Origin: Entomomonas sp. E2T0
GTDB lineage: Bacteria > Pseudomonadota > Gammaproteobacteria > Pseudomonadales > Pseudomonadaceae
Direction of reading: 5' to 3'
Assembly: GCF_025985425.1 (NCBI RefSeq)
Contig: NZ_CP094972.1
Coordinates: forward strand, 1,240,001-1,304,000
Length of the DNA: 64,000 nt
Of the stretch, positions 8,722 through 20,165 are shown in pieces. The notes beneath the pieces are model-generated. The model made no database searches. It saw nothing but the letters and a program-made list of their open reading frames with translations, and was not told the origin of the DNA. Each line of letters starts with the position of its first letter. The first letter of the stretch is position 1. The position numbers and the translations under genes were made by a program.

Positions 8722-11562
8722 ATGCAATATCTACCAGGGCAGCGTTGGATTAGTGACAGCGAGGCTGAGCTTGGGTTAGGAACTATCATTTCACAAGAAG
8801 GACGTTTACTAACTATTTTATTCCCTGCTACTGGTGAAACAAGGCAATATGCAATTAATAATGCTTCATTAACAAGAGTGCAATATACCATTGGCGATAA
8901 AATTACTCATATAGATGGTTGGCAAATCGTAGTCGATGAAGTAATGGAGATTGAAGGTTTACTTGTGTACATGGGGATAGATGAACATAATAAAAAACGC
9001 ACTATTTCTGAAACGCAATTATCTAATTTTATTCAATTTCGCTCTGCAGCAGATCGTTTATTCGCGGGGCAAATTGATTCTTTATCTTGGTTTACATTGC
9101 GTTATCAAACATTAGAGCATGCCAGTAATTTACAACAATCAAAACTATTAGGGTTAGCTGGCGCTAGAGTGCAGCCCATTGCCCATCAAATGCATATAGC
9201 TCGAGAAGTGGCTGATCGAATAGCACCTCGTGTGTTATTAGCTGATGAGGTGGGTTTAGGTAAAACCATTGAAGCAGGTCTTATTATTCATCGCCAAGTA
9301 TTGTCTGGTAGAGCAAGCCGAGTATTAATTGTTGTTCCTGAGAACCTACAACATCAATGGCTAGTTGAAATGCGTCGTCGTTTCAATTTAGAAGTAACCT
9401 TATTTGATGCTGAACGTTTTGCTCAAGGGGATAGTAGTAATCCTTTTGAAGATAGTCAGTTAGTGTTAGTAGCTTTAGACTGGTTAGTCAGTGATGAACG
9501 TGTACAGGATGCGTTATTCGCTGCTGGTTGGGATATGTTGGTAGTCGATGAGGCGCACCATTTGGTTTGGGTGCCTGATTATGTAAGCCCTGAATATGCG
9601 TTAGTTGAGCAAATTGCAGAGGTAACGCCAAGCATATTATTGTTAACAGCAACGCCTGAGCAATTAGGTGTAGATAGTCATTTTGCTCGATTAAGACTGC
9701 TTGATCCTAATCGTTTTCATAGTTTAGAAGCCTTCCGTGAGGAGAGTAAGCATTATCAGCCTGTGGCAGAGGCTGTGCAAGACTTGCTAGATAAGCAAAA
9801 ACTATCTAAAGAGGGCCGTAAAGTCATTGAAAGCTTTTTAGGAAAAGATGCAGAGAAATCTGTGTTAGATGCAGCAGTAAAAGGTGAAGAAGAAGCCTGT
9901 GCAAGATTGGTAAGAGAGTTATTAGATAGACATGGCACAGGGCGTTTATTATTCCGTAACACAAGGGCTGCTGTACAAGGTTTCCCAATTCGTGAATTAC
10001 ATCATTATCCATTACCTAATCCTGAGCAGTATTTACAGATACCTCGTGATGAGCGCCCTATACTTACCCCTGAAATAGAGTATATTGATCATCAATTAGA
10101 GACTGATAGTGAGCGTTGGTGGCATTTTGATCCAAGGGTAGATTGGTTAATTTCTACGTTGAAAATGCTTAAACGTACTAAAGTGCTTGTTATTTGTGCC
10201 CATGCAGAAACAGTGATTGATTTGGAAGAAGCTCTACGAATTAAAGAAGGTATTCCAGCTGCTGTTTTCCATGAAGGTATGACTATTATTGAGCGTGATC
10301 GTGCCGCTGCTTACTTTAGCGATGAAGAGGGTTCGCAAGTATTAGTGTGCTCGGAAATCGGTAGTGAGGGGCGTAACTTCCAATTTGCTCATCATCTAGT
10401 ATTGTTTGATCTTCCACCACATCCTGACTTATTGGAACAACGTATTGGTCGTTTGGATCGTATTGGTCAGCAAAATGATGTTCAAATTCATGTGCCTTTT
10501 ATTGAAGGTACTGCTCAGCAACGATTATTTGAATGGTATGATCTTGCTCTGAATGCTTTTGTAAATACCTGCCCTGCAGGTAGTAATTTGCAAACACAGT
10601 TTAGAAAGCATCTGCGTGAACAATTAGAGGGTACGGACGAGAAAGCTTGGTCTAAACTGTTAGAGGAGGCTAAACAGCTCCGTCTACAGCTAGAAGAAGA
10701 AATGCAAAAAGGCCGTGATCGTTTATTAGAATTAAACTCAGGTGGTGAGGGTGAAGGAGATAGCCTTGTTGAAGCTATCTTAGATCAAGATGATCTATAT
10801 AACTTACCTATGTATGCAGAGAAGTTATTTGATGCATTTGGAATAGATGTTGAAGATCACTCTGATAATGCCTTAATTCTACGCCCTGGTGAAAAAATGC
10901 TAGATGCTGGTTTTCCATTAGGTGATGAAGAAGGGGTAACCATCACCTATGATCGATCATTAGCTTTATCCCGTGAAGATATGCAGTTTATTACTTGGGA
11001 ACATCCTATGATGCAGGGTGGAATGGATTTAGTACTGTCTGGCTCAATGGGTAATACAGCTGTTGCTGTCATTGGTAATAAAGCATTAAAAACAGGCACG
11101 GTATTAGTAGAGTTTGTTTTTGTAACAGAAGTAGTAGCGCCAAAAGCGTTACAGCTAGTTCGTTACTTACCAAAAGTAGCACTACGTTGTTTATTGGATC
11201 CTAGGGGTAATGATTTAGCAGATAAAGTTTCATTCTCTACCTTAAATAAACAACTTGAAAAAGTACCTCGTGGTAGTGCTATTAAATTTGTTAAAGCACA
11301 ACGTGCTGAGTTGGAAAAGCAAATTGCTATAGCTGAGCAAAAAATGCAGGCTATTTATAATGAGCGAGTAGCAGAAGCAAAACAACGTTTTACGACAGAT
11401 ATTGAGGAAGAGTTAACCAGATTAACAGCCTTGAAAAAGGTTAATCCAAACGTGCGTGATAGTGAGCTAGAAATATTACAAGACTATAAAAAGATAGGCT
11501 TAGAATATCTCAATAAAGCGACTTTAAGACTAGATGCTATTAGAGTGTTAGTAGCAGGATAG
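8722..11562 (+). CDS. rapA: RNA polymerase-associated ATPase RapA
   Basis: SWI2/SNF2-family ATPase that binds RNA polymerase and helps recycle it after transcription. The 946-residue length is close to the E. coli protein (968). An N-terminal Tudor-like region starts with [18 protein letters not shown], followed by the helicase core with motif I DEVGLGKT (about 175-182), motif II DEAH (about 276-279), motif III LLTATPE, and the C-terminal lobe with [14 protein letters not shown] and [11 protein letters not shown] (motifs V and VI). The spacer and C-terminal domains are full length. It is a single-gene transcript with its own upstream region and a strong bidirectional terminator downstream. 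Confidence 0.97.
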   Translation: MQYLPGQRWISDSEAELGLGTIISQEGRLLTILFPATGETRQYAINNASLTRVQYTIGDKITHIDGWQIVVDEVMEIEGLLVYMGIDEHNKKRTISETQLSNFIQFRSAADRLFAGQIDSLSWFTLRYQTLEHASNLQQSKLLGLAGARVQPIAHQMHIAREVADRIAPRVLLADEVGLGKTIEAGLIIHRQVLSGRASRVLIVVPENLQHQWLVEMRRRFNLEVTLFDAERFAQGDSSNPFEDSQLVLVALDWLVSDERVQDALFAAGWDMLVVDEAHHLVWVPDYVSPEYALVEQIAEVTPSILLLTATPEQLGVDSHFARLRLLDPNRFHSLEAFREESKHYQPVAEAVQDLLDKQKLSKEGRKVIESFLGKDAEKSVLDAAVKGEEEACARLVRELLDRHGTGRLLFRNTRAAVQGFPIRELHHYPLPNPEQYLQIPRDERPILTPEIEYIDHQLETDSERWWHFDPRVDWLISTLKMLKRTKVLVICAHAETVIDLEEALRIKEGIPAAVFHEGMTIIERDRAAAYFSDEEGSQVLVCSEIGSEGRNFQFAHHLVLFDLPPHPDLLEQRIGRLDRIGQQNDVQIHVPFIEGTAQQRLFEWYDLALNAFVNTCPAGSNLQTQFRKHLREQLEGTDEKAWSKLLEEAKQLRLQLEEEMQKGRDRLLELNSGGEGEGDSLVEAILDQDDLYNLPMYAEKLFDAFGIDVEDHSDNALILRPGEKMLDAGFPLGDEEGVTITYDRSLALSREDMQFITWEHPMMQGGMDLVLSGSMGNTAVAVIGNKALKTGTVLVEFVFVTEVVAPKALQLVRYLPKVALRCLLDPRGNDLADKVSFSTLNKQLEKVPRGSAIKFVKAQRAELEKQIAIAEQKMQAIYNERVAEAKQRFTTDIEEELTRLTALKKVNPNVRDSELEILQDYKKIGLEYLNKATLRLDAIRVLVAG

Positions 11563-11566
11563 CTAT

Positions 11567-11598
11567 AAAAAAAGGGTAGTTTAAACTACCCTTTTTTC
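11567..11598. terminator. Bidirectional terminator between rapA and the DUF1161 gene
   Basis: A-tract, GGGTAGTT arm, loop, AACTACCC arm and T-tract form a perfect symmetric terminator (AAAAAAAGGGTAGTT paired with its complement). It lies directly after the rapA stop and before the convergent gene's stop, so it can serve both. Confidence 0.85.
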
Positions 11599-11617
11599 TT
11601 ACCAAACAACAACAGGC

Positions 11618-11908
11618 TTATTCAGCTGTAGATTGGTTATGATCTTCTTCTGTAACTGAGTTGTCAGTTGTTTGTTCTGTAGTTTGTGCATGACCACGCT
11701 TATAAACAATATCTTTAGTGCCACCACCACAAACGCCTACTACTTTACCATCAGCAGCAGTACCTTTTTCTACTGCGTCTAAAGTAAATTCAGCAACACC
11801 ATTGGCTTTAATTTTTTCAGCTATTTGTTCTTTAACAGTTTCGCAGTTAGTTGCAAAAGCTGTGGTAGAAATAAGTAGGGTACAGCATAATATTAATAAT
11901 TTTTTCAT
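11618..11908 (-). CDS. DUF1161 family periplasmic protein
   Basis: A small secreted protein of about 96 residues. The signal peptide (KKLLILCCTLLISTTAFA) is followed by the DUF1161 signature NCETVKEQIAEKIKANGV, a Thr-Leu-Asp-Ala segment and GVCGGGTKDIVYKR, including the two cysteines conserved in the family. Function is unknown; E. coli YnfD is a relative. The ATG at 11908 is preferred over one 24 nt upstream because GGGAG lies 7-8 nt before it and the signal peptide then starts directly. The C-terminal tail is acidic and Thr/Glu-rich. It stands alone, convergent with rapA. Confidence 0.8.
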   Translation of the reverse strand: MKKLLILCCTLLISTTAFATNCETVKEQIAEKIKANGVAEFTLDAVEKGTAADGKVVGVCGGGTKDIVYKRGHAQTTEQTTDNSVTEEDHNQSTAE

Positions 11909-12083
11909 GATAGGCTCCCTGAAAAGTCTCATTGATTAGTATAAACATAATATAATTATGTTCTTTTCTTAGAAAATAAAATACTTTTTCTGAACTTTAT
12001 CATAACAGGCTGTTCAATCAATAGTATTACATTAAGGTATCATTGAAATTTATTAATAGTAGATAACAGTAGGAAATTACGCT

Positions 12084-12881
12084 ATGACAATATCTATTTT
12101 GCTCGCTTATCTTGCTTTAGGGGCGGGTGCTGGGGTGCTGGCAGGTCTGTTTGGTGTTGGGGGTGGATTAATTATTGTTCCTGTGCTGATCTTTAGTTTT
12201 CATGCGTTAGGCATATCCGATAACGTTGCAACTCATTTAGCCATTGGCACTTCGTTAGCTACCATTATTTTTACTTCTATTAGTTCTGCTCAAGCCCACC
12301 ATAGTAAAGGCAATGTAGATTGGCAATTAGTAAAATGGTTAGCTTTAGGTATTATCTTTGGTAGTATTTTGGGTGGTTTTACAGCCAGTTTATTACAGGG
12401 TGTTACTTTAAAAATTATTATTGGTTGTTTCGTTATTTGTATGGCTATTCAGCTTGGTTTTAATTTAAAACCAAAAGCTTCCAAATCATTACCTAAAGCA
12501 CCTGGCTTAACCATAATAGGCAGTATTATAGGATGGGCTTCTGCTATTTTTGGTATTGGTGGTGGTTCATTAACCGTGCCGTTTTTAGCATTTTGTAGTG
12601 TACCAATGCAGCGCGCGGTTGCTGTTTCAGCGGCTTGTGGTATTCCAATTGCTATCAGTGGTGCATTATCTTATATGTGGTTTGGTTGGGGCGTCGAGGG
12701 ATTACCAAGCTGGAGCTTAGGATATATTTACTTACCAGCTTTGATTGGTATTACAGTTACAAGTATGGTATTTTCACGACTTGGTGCTAAACTAGCGTAT
12801 CGTTTATCTGCTACTTTATTACGTAGAATGTTTGCTATTTTCCTATTTATTGTAGGTTGTAGTTTTTTCACTCAATTGTAA
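12084..12881 (+). CDS. Sulfite exporter TauE/SafE (TSUP) family membrane protein
   Basis: A 265-residue integral membrane protein with about eight hydrophobic segments arranged as two similar halves, each carrying the family's glycine-rich motif: GVGGGLIIVPVL near residue 24 and GIGGGSLTVPFL near residue 157. TSUP proteins move small anions such as sulfite, sulfonates or organic acids; the substrate here cannot be told from sequence. It is first in a likely operon with lgt (16-nt gap) and thyA, an arrangement also seen in Pseudomonas. Confidence 0.9.
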   Translation: MTISILLAYLALGAGAGVLAGLFGVGGGLIIVPVLIFSFHALGISDNVATHLAIGTSLATIIFTSISSAQAHHSKGNVDWQLVKWLALGIIFGSILGGFTASLLQGVTLKIIIGCFVICMAIQLGFNLKPKASKSLPKAPGLTIIGSIIGWASAIFGIGGGSLTVPFLAFCSVPMQRAVAVSAACGIPIAISGALSYMWFGWGVEGLPSWSLGYIYLPALIGITVTSMVFSRLGAKLAYRLSATLLRRMFAIFLFIVGCSFFTQL

Positions 12882-12897
12882 TTATTAAGAGAGTTTT

Positions 12898-13713
12898 ATG
12901 TTGAAATATCCTGCTATTGATCCAATAGCATTAAGTATTGGTCCTGTTGATATTCATTGGTATGGGCTAATGTATATTTTTGGGATTGCGATTGCTTGGT
13001 TTCTAGGACGTAGTCGTTTATATCGTATTCAACCTACATTAACCAAAGATGACTTATCTGATTTGGTGTTTTATTGCGCGCTAGGGGTTATTCTAGGTGG
13101 ACGAATAGGTTATGTACTGTTTTATGATTTCTCCGTTTATTTAGCTGAACCAGCAAGAATATTTAAGGTATGGCAAGGTGGCATGTCATTCCATGGTGGC
13201 ATGATGGGGGTAATTGTTGCTATTTGGGTATTTACCAAAAGGCGTGGTAGATCATTCTTTTCAATAGCAGATTTTGTTGCACCATTAGCACCTATCGGAT
13301 TAGGTCTAGGGCGAATCGGTAACTTTATTAATGGCGAGTTATGGGGTAAGCCAACAGGCGCTGAAAATGAATGGTTAGGTATGATTTTCCCGCAAGATCC
13401 ATCACAATTGGTACGCTATCCTTCACAGTTATATCAGTGCTTTTTAGAAGGGTTAGTACTCTTCTTAATTGTTTGGATTTACTCTAGAAAACCTCGTCCA
13501 TCTATGGCTGTATCAGGCATGTTTTTATTCTGGTATGGTGTATTCCGTTTTGTAGTAGAGTTTGTAAGATTACCAGACTCTCAACTAGGTTATATAGCTT
13601 TCGATTGGTTAACGATGGGACAAATTCTCTGCTTGCCAATGATTGCTATCGGTTTATTATTATTGGTGCTTGGCTATCGTAATAAACCATCTACTATTAG
13701 TGCTAACGTTTAA
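12898..13713 (+). CDS. lgt: Prolipoprotein diacylglyceryl transferase
   Basis: Inner-membrane enzyme that transfers diacylglycerol from phosphatidylglycerol to the lipobox cysteine, the first step of lipoprotein maturation; LspA, also in this window, performs the second. The 271-residue protein has seven hydrophobic segments. The family signature [13 protein letters not shown] (about 140-152, containing the essential arginine) and the FHGGMMGV motif with the conserved histidine are intact. GAGAG precedes the ATG. It sits between the TSUP gene and thyA, 8 nt before the latter, as is usual for lgt-thyA pairs. Confidence 0.97.
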   Translation: MLKYPAIDPIALSIGPVDIHWYGLMYIFGIAIAWFLGRSRLYRIQPTLTKDDLSDLVFYCALGVILGGRIGYVLFYDFSVYLAEPARIFKVWQGGMSFHGGMMGVIVAIWVFTKRRGRSFFSIADFVAPLAPIGLGLGRIGNFINGELWGKPTGAENEWLGMIFPQDPSQLVRYPSQLYQCFLEGLVLFLIVWIYSRKPRPSMAVSGMFLFWYGVFRFVVEFVRLPDSQLGYIAFDWLTMGQILCLPMIAIGLLLLVLGYRNKPSTISANV

Positions 13714-13721
13714 GGTTAATC

Positions 13722-14516
13722 ATGAAACAATATCTTGATTTAATGCGCCATGTTCGTGATAACGGAGTGTTTAAAGAAGATCGTACGGGGACAGGTACTT
13801 ATAGTGTTTTTGGTTATCAAATGCGCTTTAATTTAGCAGATGGCTTTCCACTAGTAACCACTAAAAAGTGTCACTTAAAATCGATTATCCATGAGTTATT
13901 ATGGTTTTTAAAAGGTGATACCAATATCCGCTATCTTAAAGAAAATGGTGTCAGTATTTGGGATGAGTGGGCGGACGAAAAGGGCAATTTAGGGCCAGTA
14001 TATGGTTATCAGTGGCGCTCATGGCCTGCTCCTAATGGTGAGCATATTGATCAAATCAGTAAATTGATTGAGATGATTAATAAAAATCCAGATTCACGTC
14101 GCTTAATTGTGTCTGCATGGAATCCAGCATTGGTGGATGAAATGGCTCTGCCACCGTGTCATGCCTTATTCCAATTCTATGTGGCAGATGGTAAATTATC
14201 ATGTCAGCTTTACCAACGTTCAGCGGATATTTTCTTAGGGGTGCCTTTTAATATTGCCAGTTACGCATTATTAACAATGATGGTTGCACAGGTGTGTGGT
14301 TTAGGACTAGGTGATTTTATCTGGACAGGTGGTGATAGCCATTTATACAGCAACCACTTGGAACAAACTGATCTACAGTTAACCCGTGAGCCTTATCCAT
14401 TACCTACGATGAAAATAAATCCTGAAGTAAAGGATATTTTTGGCTTTACATTTGAAGATTTTGAATTACAAAATTATCAAGCACATCCTCATATTAAAGC
14501 CCCAGTTGCTGTTTAA
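13722..14516 (+). CDS. thyA: Thymidylate synthase
   Basis: Methylates dUMP to dTMP with methylene-tetrahydrofolate as the one-carbon donor. The 264 residues match the E. coli length exactly. The catalytic cysteine is in [11 protein letters not shown] (Cys146), the folate and phosphate-binding residues lie in [12 protein letters not shown] and [20 protein letters not shown], and the C-terminus ends in the closing residues KAPVAV. It is the last gene of the TSUP-lgt-thyA operon and is followed by a strong terminator. Confidence 0.98.
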   Translation: MKQYLDLMRHVRDNGVFKEDRTGTGTYSVFGYQMRFNLADGFPLVTTKKCHLKSIIHELLWFLKGDTNIRYLKENGVSIWDEWADEKGNLGPVYGYQWRSWPAPNGEHIDQISKLIEMINKNPDSRRLIVSAWNPALVDEMALPPCHALFQFYVADGKLSCQLYQRSADIFLGVPFNIASYALLTMMVAQVCGLGLGDFIWTGGDSHLYSNHLEQTDLQLTREPYPLPTMKINPEVKDIFGFTFEDFELQNYQAHPHIKAPVAV

Positions 14517-14522
14517 TAGCAT

Positions 14523-14553
14523 AAAAAAAGGCGTTTTAAAAACGCCTTTTTTA
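14523..14553. terminator. Bidirectional terminator between thyA and the SIMPL gene
   Basis: AAAAAAAGGCGTTTT and AAAACGCCTTTTTT form a perfect stem with flanking A and T tracts, between two convergent genes; it can serve both. Confidence 0.85.
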
Positions 14554-15660
14554 TTAGTTTGCTTTATAAGCTTTCTTTAGAATATCAAAATTACCGTTCA
14601 TATTGACCATAATTTCAAATTCTGAAGGGGGTTGAATATCAACCTGTGCACCAGCAGCAGATTTCATGTTCATGGTATTAATCATAGCATCACTTTCAGC
14701 ATAGTAGTTTCTAGGATAAATACCACCACCATCACTATTAGAAATATTTAAATTTTGCGGGGCACCAAGTTGGTAATCACCACTACTTAATGAGCGTTTA
14801 GCCTTATCTTGTAGTTTGGTTAATAGTTTGCTTTCAAGCTCTGCAATGGCTTTATTTTTCGTTTCATCCGAAACACTGTAACGAAAATCGTTGTTAACAT
14901 TCATTTTAAGCTCTTGGGCTTTAGCAATAATTTTGCCTAAATCATCAAACTTATAAGCGCGGATCTTTATGGTATTTTCTACATAGTAAGTTTTAACTTC
15001 TTTAGTGGGTTGATCGGCTTCTTTATTATTGTATTTTTCGATGGCTAATTGGGTAATATCTTTGGTTTTCAATTGTCCAGCAATGGTTTGATATTTTTTC
15101 TCAGCCTGTTGCTTGGTTGTGTCATAGCTATTTGCTATTTCACTGATTACAAAACTATATACATTATCAGTATCCTTAACTTTATCAAGATTGCTAATGC
15201 CTTGTTGCTCTAGTACTTTCACAACATCATAAAATTTATTACTAGGGATAGTAACATTAACAGTTAATAAAGTTTGATATTGTTGTGCATCTGTTTTAGT
15301 TAATGGTTTTGGTGAAGTTTGTTCATAGTTTTTATAGCTAATAGTGGTTAAGTCTTGCTGTTTAACACCTAATTGCTGTAGATAGCTAGTAAATGCTTTC
15401 ATATTGGTGGTATTGCGATCAGAGGCTTCGCTAGGGGTAGTGCCTTCTGTAGTGTATTTAATAGAAAATTCAGCTGTATCTGGTTTTAAAGTAAGTTTTT
15501 CGGAAACATTAACATTAATACTACCTACTGCAACAAGATCCATTCCATATTTTAATTTATTTAGCTCAATAAAAGAGTTATCAACATATTGTTGAGCAAA
15601 AGAATAAGGAGTAGCTAGTACAGCCAATCCTAAAGAGACCGCCAATAATTGTTTTTTCAT
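14554..15660 (-). CDS. SIMPL domain-containing (DUF541) secreted protein
   Basis: A 368-residue exported protein. Residues 1-22 form a cleavable signal peptide ending in YSFAQQ. The rest fits the SIMPL/DUF541 domain: a first lobe with TLKPDTAEFSIKYTTEG and repeated beta-alpha units, and a second with TIKIRAYKFDDLGKIIAKA. Relatives include E. coli YggE (linked to oxidative stress) and outer-membrane BP26; biochemical function is not established. It is longer than YggE (about 246 residues), with an extra C-terminal region of Gly, Tyr and Asn-rich sequence. A GGAGT site precedes the ATG. It appears to be a single-gene unit. Confidence 0.8.
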   Translation of the reverse strand: MKKQLLAVSLGLAVLATPYSFAQQYVDNSFIELNKLKYGMDLVAVGSINVNVSEKLTLKPDTAEFSIKYTTEGTTPSEASDRNTTNMKAFTSYLQQLGVKQQDLTTISYKNYEQTSPKPLTKTDAQQYQTLLTVNVTIPSNKFYDVVKVLEQQGISNLDKVKDTDNVYSFVISEIANSYDTTKQQAEKKYQTIAGQLKTKDITQLAIEKYNNKEADQPTKEVKTYYVENTIKIRAYKFDDLGKIIAKAQELKMNVNNDFRYSVSDETKNKAIAELESKLLTKLQDKAKRSLSSGDYQLGAPQNLNISNSDGGGIYPRNYYAESDAMINTMNMKSAAGAQVDIQPPSEFEIMVNMNGNFDILKKAYKAN

Positions 15661-15973
15661 GAGATACTCCGTTGATTAGAGAGACTATTTATTGTCATTA
15701 GTCTAGCATGGGATTTGCTATCGGTGTGATAGGTAAATCCCATGGGTATGTAAGTAAATATAATTAAGCCTTAAAGGTGATTCAAAGTTTTACTCTAACA
15801 ATTAAGCTCTACAGGCTTATAGAATGAAAAGTTTCCTTAAAGTAATGCATTGCTATGGTAAATGATTTTGGTTATTTTACATCTACTTGTTGAATGGCTT
15901 TTTATAGTTTGTTTGAAAAACAATACCAATTAAAAAAGCCATGTTTTTACATGGCTTTTAGAGAATTATTTTT
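15661..15973. other. Intergenic region between SIMPL gene and DUF4124 gene
   Basis: This 313-nt gap holds the promoter region of the SIMPL gene (minus strand) on its left and a terminator for the DUF4124 gene at its right end. I see no coding frame, tRNA or repeat in the middle part. Confidence 0.6.
15932..15959 (-). terminator. Terminator after the longer DUF4124 gene
   Basis: AAAAGCCATGT and ACATGGCTTTT form an 11-bp perfect stem with A and T tracts on both sides, 15 nt beyond the stop of the minus-strand DUF4124 gene. Confidence 0.8.
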
Positions 15974-16786
15974 TTATATCAGCATTTTTTTTGGTTCAAC
16001 AATAATATCTTTAGTTTCAGGCTTTTGAGGTTTTAGTTCAATAGGGCAATCTTTTCTTACGCCATAATCAGGTAAGTCACAAGGCTTTGTTATCCCTAAT
16101 TTATCAGTTATTTTTCTTAATATTCTTGGGTCAGGCTTTGGTCTGTCTTTTAATGGACATTCAGGTCTTACACCATAGTCTTTAAATTTACATGGGCGAA
16201 CACGGCGCTTATCCGCTAATGTAGTTTGTCTAATATAAAAAACTTGTTCTTTTGATTTCTTAACTACACTTTTATTAGAGTCAATGATCTCAGCTATTAA
16301 CTTATGTTCTCCACGCTCTAAATTATTAATTGAAAAAGTAGGTGATGTAGATTCACTTACAGTTTTACCATCAATAACAATACGATATTTATGATCTGAT
16401 GAAAGTTTTGGAGAGCTTTCAATTGTTACCATCAATTGTCCATCTGAATTAATGATAGTAGCTTCATGTTTGGGTGTAATGATAGTAAGTGATTGATAGT
16501 TTATAGATATAATCTTAAATGGAGCATTACTATCACCATTACTAGCATTTGGGATATTTATGGGTGTGGTTGGAGAAAGACGAACAGTTTTTAAATCTGA
16601 TTCATCTAAAGTTTTCTCTGTCTTATTAACGGAGGGGGTGATTTTAATATCAAGATCACGTGTTTCCTGATTTTCAGGAGGATTATCTGTATAAATAGTA
16701 TTTCCGTTACTGTCTACATAAGAATAAACTTGTGCGTTTAAAGAAACACAAGTGAGTAACAATGCGATAAAGGATAATTTTTTCAT
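15974..16786 (-). CDS. DUF4124 domain-containing secreted protein, long form with duplicated Cys motif
   Basis: A 270-residue exported protein. After a signal peptide (KKLSFIALLLTCVSLNAQ) comes the DUF4124 segment YSYVDSNGNTIYTDNPPEN. A second region (about 90-180) resembles an extracellular beta-sandwich: HKYRIVIDGKTVS and FSINNLERGEHKLIAEI match equivalent segments in the neighbouring gene. The C-terminus adds a duplicated motif: PCKFKDYGVRPECP and PCDLPDYGVRKDCP, about 40 residues apart, each with two cysteines. Function is unknown. It lies 13 nt downstream of its paralogue, so the pair likely arose by tandem duplication and is co-transcribed. Confidence 0.8.
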   Translation of the reverse strand: MKKLSFIALLLTCVSLNAQVYSYVDSNGNTIYTDNPPENQETRDLDIKITPSVNKTEKTLDESDLKTVRLSPTTPINIPNASNGDSNAPFKIISINYQSLTIITPKHEATIINSDGQLMVTIESSPKLSSDHKYRIVIDGKTVSESTSPTFSINNLERGEHKLIAEIIDSNKSVVKKSKEQVFYIRQTTLADKRRVRPCKFKDYGVRPECPLKDRPKPDPRILRKITDKLGITKPCDLPDYGVRKDCPIELKPQKPETKDIIVEPKKMLI

Positions 16787-16799
16787 TGTATTCTATAAA

Positions 16800-17369
16800 T
16801 TAGTTTGCTCTAGGTTGGGGTTTGTTCGGTCTATTCTTAGCCGGTAGTTGTTTTGAAACACGTTGAGTAGTAAATGATTGAGGATCACTACTAGCAATAA
16901 CCACCCCATTATTAAGAATCTGTCCTTGTATGGTATGTTCACCACGATCGATATTGGTAAGTGTAAAGCTATTACTAGCTTGTGCAGCGCCATAAGGTTT
17001 ACCATCTAATAATAGTTGATATTGATAAGATGATGGTAAAAAGCGAGCGGATGTATCAAGCACTATTGAAACAGTAAATGTTCCATTATTAGCTCTTAAT
17101 GCTTCTTCATCTGGTATGCCAGTAATACCTACTTTGGTGATAGTAGGTTTTGAGTCATTAATTTTGAATCCAGGGTCTTGGCCATTAGTCGATGAATTCT
17201 GACTAGGGACGGTCTGAATTTTAGGCAACTTAACTTGTTCTGCGTTTACATTAGCAGGGGGTTGTTCATTGGTATATACTGTGTTTCCATCACTGTCTTT
17301 GTAACTGTAAACAGGCTGTGCAGCTACAGGTAATACTATTAGCAATAAGGGAAATAGAATCTTGCGCAT
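16800..17369 (-). CDS. DUF4124 domain-containing secreted protein, short form
   Basis: A 189-residue exported protein: signal peptide (RKILFPLLLIVLPVAAQ), DUF4124 segment YSYKDSDGNTVYTNEQPPA, then a beta-rich domain with YQYQLLLDGKPYG and FTLTNIDRGEHTIQGQI. It lacks the duplicated cysteine region of its downstream neighbour. GGAGA precedes the ATG. In Pseudomonas, DUF4124 proteins are often near glutamine synthetase or ntrBC; here the pair is divergent from cysB instead. Function is unknown. Confidence 0.8.
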   Translation of the reverse strand: MRKILFPLLLIVLPVAAQPVYSYKDSDGNTVYTNEQPPANVNAEQVKLPKIQTVPSQNSSTNGQDPGFKINDSKPTITKVGITGIPDEEALRANNGTFTVSIVLDTSARFLPSSYQYQLLLDGKPYGAAQASNSFTLTNIDRGEHTIQGQILNNGVVIASSDPQSFTTQRVSKQLPAKNRPNKPQPRAN

Positions 17370-17551
17370 TGCGATCTCCTAATCTTTAGCTATATTAAGC
17401 AAGTTTCGCTGCATAGCTATTATAATTAGCTTATTATAAAGCAATTTGAAGCAGGTGATATAGTTATATCGTGATACATGTCTATTTATAATAAAACTTT
17501 TAGTTAATTACAGGTTAACGGTTTATAATTTCATCATCAAATAAATTGTAA

Positions 17552-18571
<1,020 letters not shown>

Positions 18572-18586
18572 AAAATATTTTAAAAG

Positions 18587-18628
18587 CCATTATAAAGTTG
18601 AGAATGCTTTATAATGGATTTTCTTTTT
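18587..18628 (+). terminator. Terminator after cysB
   Basis: CCATTATAAAG (18587-18597) and CTTTATAATGG (18607-18617) pair perfectly over 11 bp around a 9-nt loop, followed by ATTTTCTTTTTT. It separates cysB from the ispF operon. Confidence 0.85.
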
Positions 18629-18646
18629 TAGCTAATAGAGTTTTAT

Positions 18647-19129
18647 ATGCGTATAGGTCATGGTTATGATGTACATCGTTTTGGCGATGGCAACTTTGTA
18701 ACTTTAGGTGGAATACAAATTCCTTTCCATAAAGGTTTAATAGCCCATTCAGATGGCGATGTGCTAATCCATGCACTTTGTGATGCGCTATTAGGAGCCT
18801 GTGCTTTAGGTGATATAGGTCGCCATTTCCCTGATACAGATCCTCAATATAAAGGAATTGATAGTAGACAACTATTACGTCATGTTATTGCATTAGTTAA
18901 TAAGCAAGGATGGCAATTAGCTAATATGGATGCCACTATTATTGCGCAAGCGCCTAAAATGGCTCCCTATATTGAACAGATGCGTGAATTATTAACCAAA
19001 GATATGCAAGTAAAACTTGAGCAAGTTAATATTAAAGCAACCACTACAGAAAAGCTTGGTTTTACTGGTCGAGAAGAAGGTATTGCAGTACATGCTGTGG
19101 TATTATTAGCGCCTTATGACAGAACTTGA
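18647..19129 (+). CDS. ispF: 2-C-methyl-D-erythritol 2,4-cyclodiphosphate synthase
   Basis: Fifth enzyme of the MEP isoprenoid pathway; forms the cyclic diphosphate with release of CMP. The 160-residue protein has the metal-binding DVHRF (Asp8 and His10), [18 protein letters not shown] with the active-site aspartate and second metal-binding histidine, [11 protein letters not shown], and the C-terminal [15 protein letters not shown]. Dxs, the first enzyme of the pathway, is also in the window at 48031. The last 14 nt overlap truD, implying translational coupling. Confidence 0.98.
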   Translation: MRIGHGYDVHRFGDGNFVTLGGIQIPFHKGLIAHSDGDVLIHALCDALLGACALGDIGRHFPDTDPQYKGIDSRQLLRHVIALVNKQGWQLANMDATIIAQAPKMAPYIEQMRELLTKDMQVKLEQVNIKATTTEKLGFTGREEGIAVHAVVLLAPYDRT

Positions 19130-20165
19130 ATTATTAGGCCCTACCGCTTGGGGCGAGGCTTGCGGAGAGGCTCAGTTAAAAGCAATAGCTGAAGATTTTC
19201 AGGTGGATGAAGTATTAGATATTCCTTTAACCGGTGAGGGTGAGCACCTTTGGTTATGGGTTGAAAAACGCTATCTAAATACTGAAGAGGTGGCTAAACG
19301 GATAGCTAGAGCTATTCAAGTACCATTAAGGCAAGTGAGTTATGCAGGCCTAAAAGATAAGCTAGCGTTGACTAGGCAATGGTTTAGTATTCATTTGCCA
19401 GGTAAAATGGATCCTGATTTAACCACATTAGAAAGTGACCAGTTACATATTGTTAAACAAATACGTCATCAACGAAAGTTGCAACGAGGTACTCATTCGG
19501 CTAATGGCTTTATTATCCGTTTGACTCAGCTTGAAGCGGATCAAAAGCTATTAGTAGAGCGCTTGCAGTTAATAGCTAAACAAGGTGTGCCTAACTATTA
19601 TGGTTTGCAACGCTTTGGTTTTGATGGGAGTAATGTTGAGCAAGCTATAGAGTGGGCAAATCAACAAGCTTATCCTGAGCAACGTAATATACGTTCTAGA
19701 TTATTATCCAGTGCTAGAAGTTATTTATTTAACAAAGTGCTAGCCAGAAGAGTGAGTATGGGTACTTGGAATAACTTAATTAAAGGTGATGTATTGTCCT
19801 TTACAGATAGTCGTAGTTTCTTTCCTGCCGAACAACTGGCTGCAAATGATACTAGATTGGCTGAGTTAGATATTCATCCTACCGCTCCTCTTTGGGGAGA
19901 GGGTGAGTTAGCTACTACAGCGCAGGCACTACAACAAGAGCAAACAATATTAGCTGAATATCAGCAATTAACAACTTGGTTACAATCCGCCAATATGCGC
20001 CAAGAAAGGCGGGTGTTGAGATTACCTGTTAACGATTTAACATGGCACTTTGTAGAACCTACTATTTTACAATTAAATTTTGTATTACCAACAGGCTGTT
20101 TTGCTACCTCAGTAGTAAGAGAAATAGTGTCACTTAAAGCAACGGAAGATAAATGTACATATTAG
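19116..20165 (+). CDS. truD: tRNA pseudouridine(13) synthase
   Basis: Isomerises uridine 13 of glutamate-type tRNAs to pseudouridine. The 349-residue protein shows the TruD hallmark [16 protein letters not shown] (about 78-93) with the catalytic aspartate, the FQVDE start motif (here [10 protein letters not shown]), [22 protein letters not shown] and the inserted TRUD domain before [12 protein letters not shown]. It starts inside ispF and ends inside surE, so the three reading frames overlap in series, the same order as in Pseudomonas. Confidence 0.97.
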   Translation: MTELELLGPTAWGEACGEAQLKAIAEDFQVDEVLDIPLTGEGEHLWLWVEKRYLNTEEVAKRIARAIQVPLRQVSYAGLKDKLALTRQWFSIHLPGKMDPDLTTLESDQLHIVKQIRHQRKLQRGTHSANGFIIRLTQLEADQKLLVERLQLIAKQGVPNYYGLQRFGFDGSNVEQAIEWANQQAYPEQRNIRSRLLSSARSYLFNKVLARRVSMGTWNNLIKGDVLSFTDSRSFFPAEQLAANDTRLAELDIHPTAPLWGEGELATTAQALQQEQTILAEYQQLTTWLQSANMRQERRVLRLPVNDLTWHFVEPTILQLNFVLPTGCFATSVVREIVSLKATEDKCTY

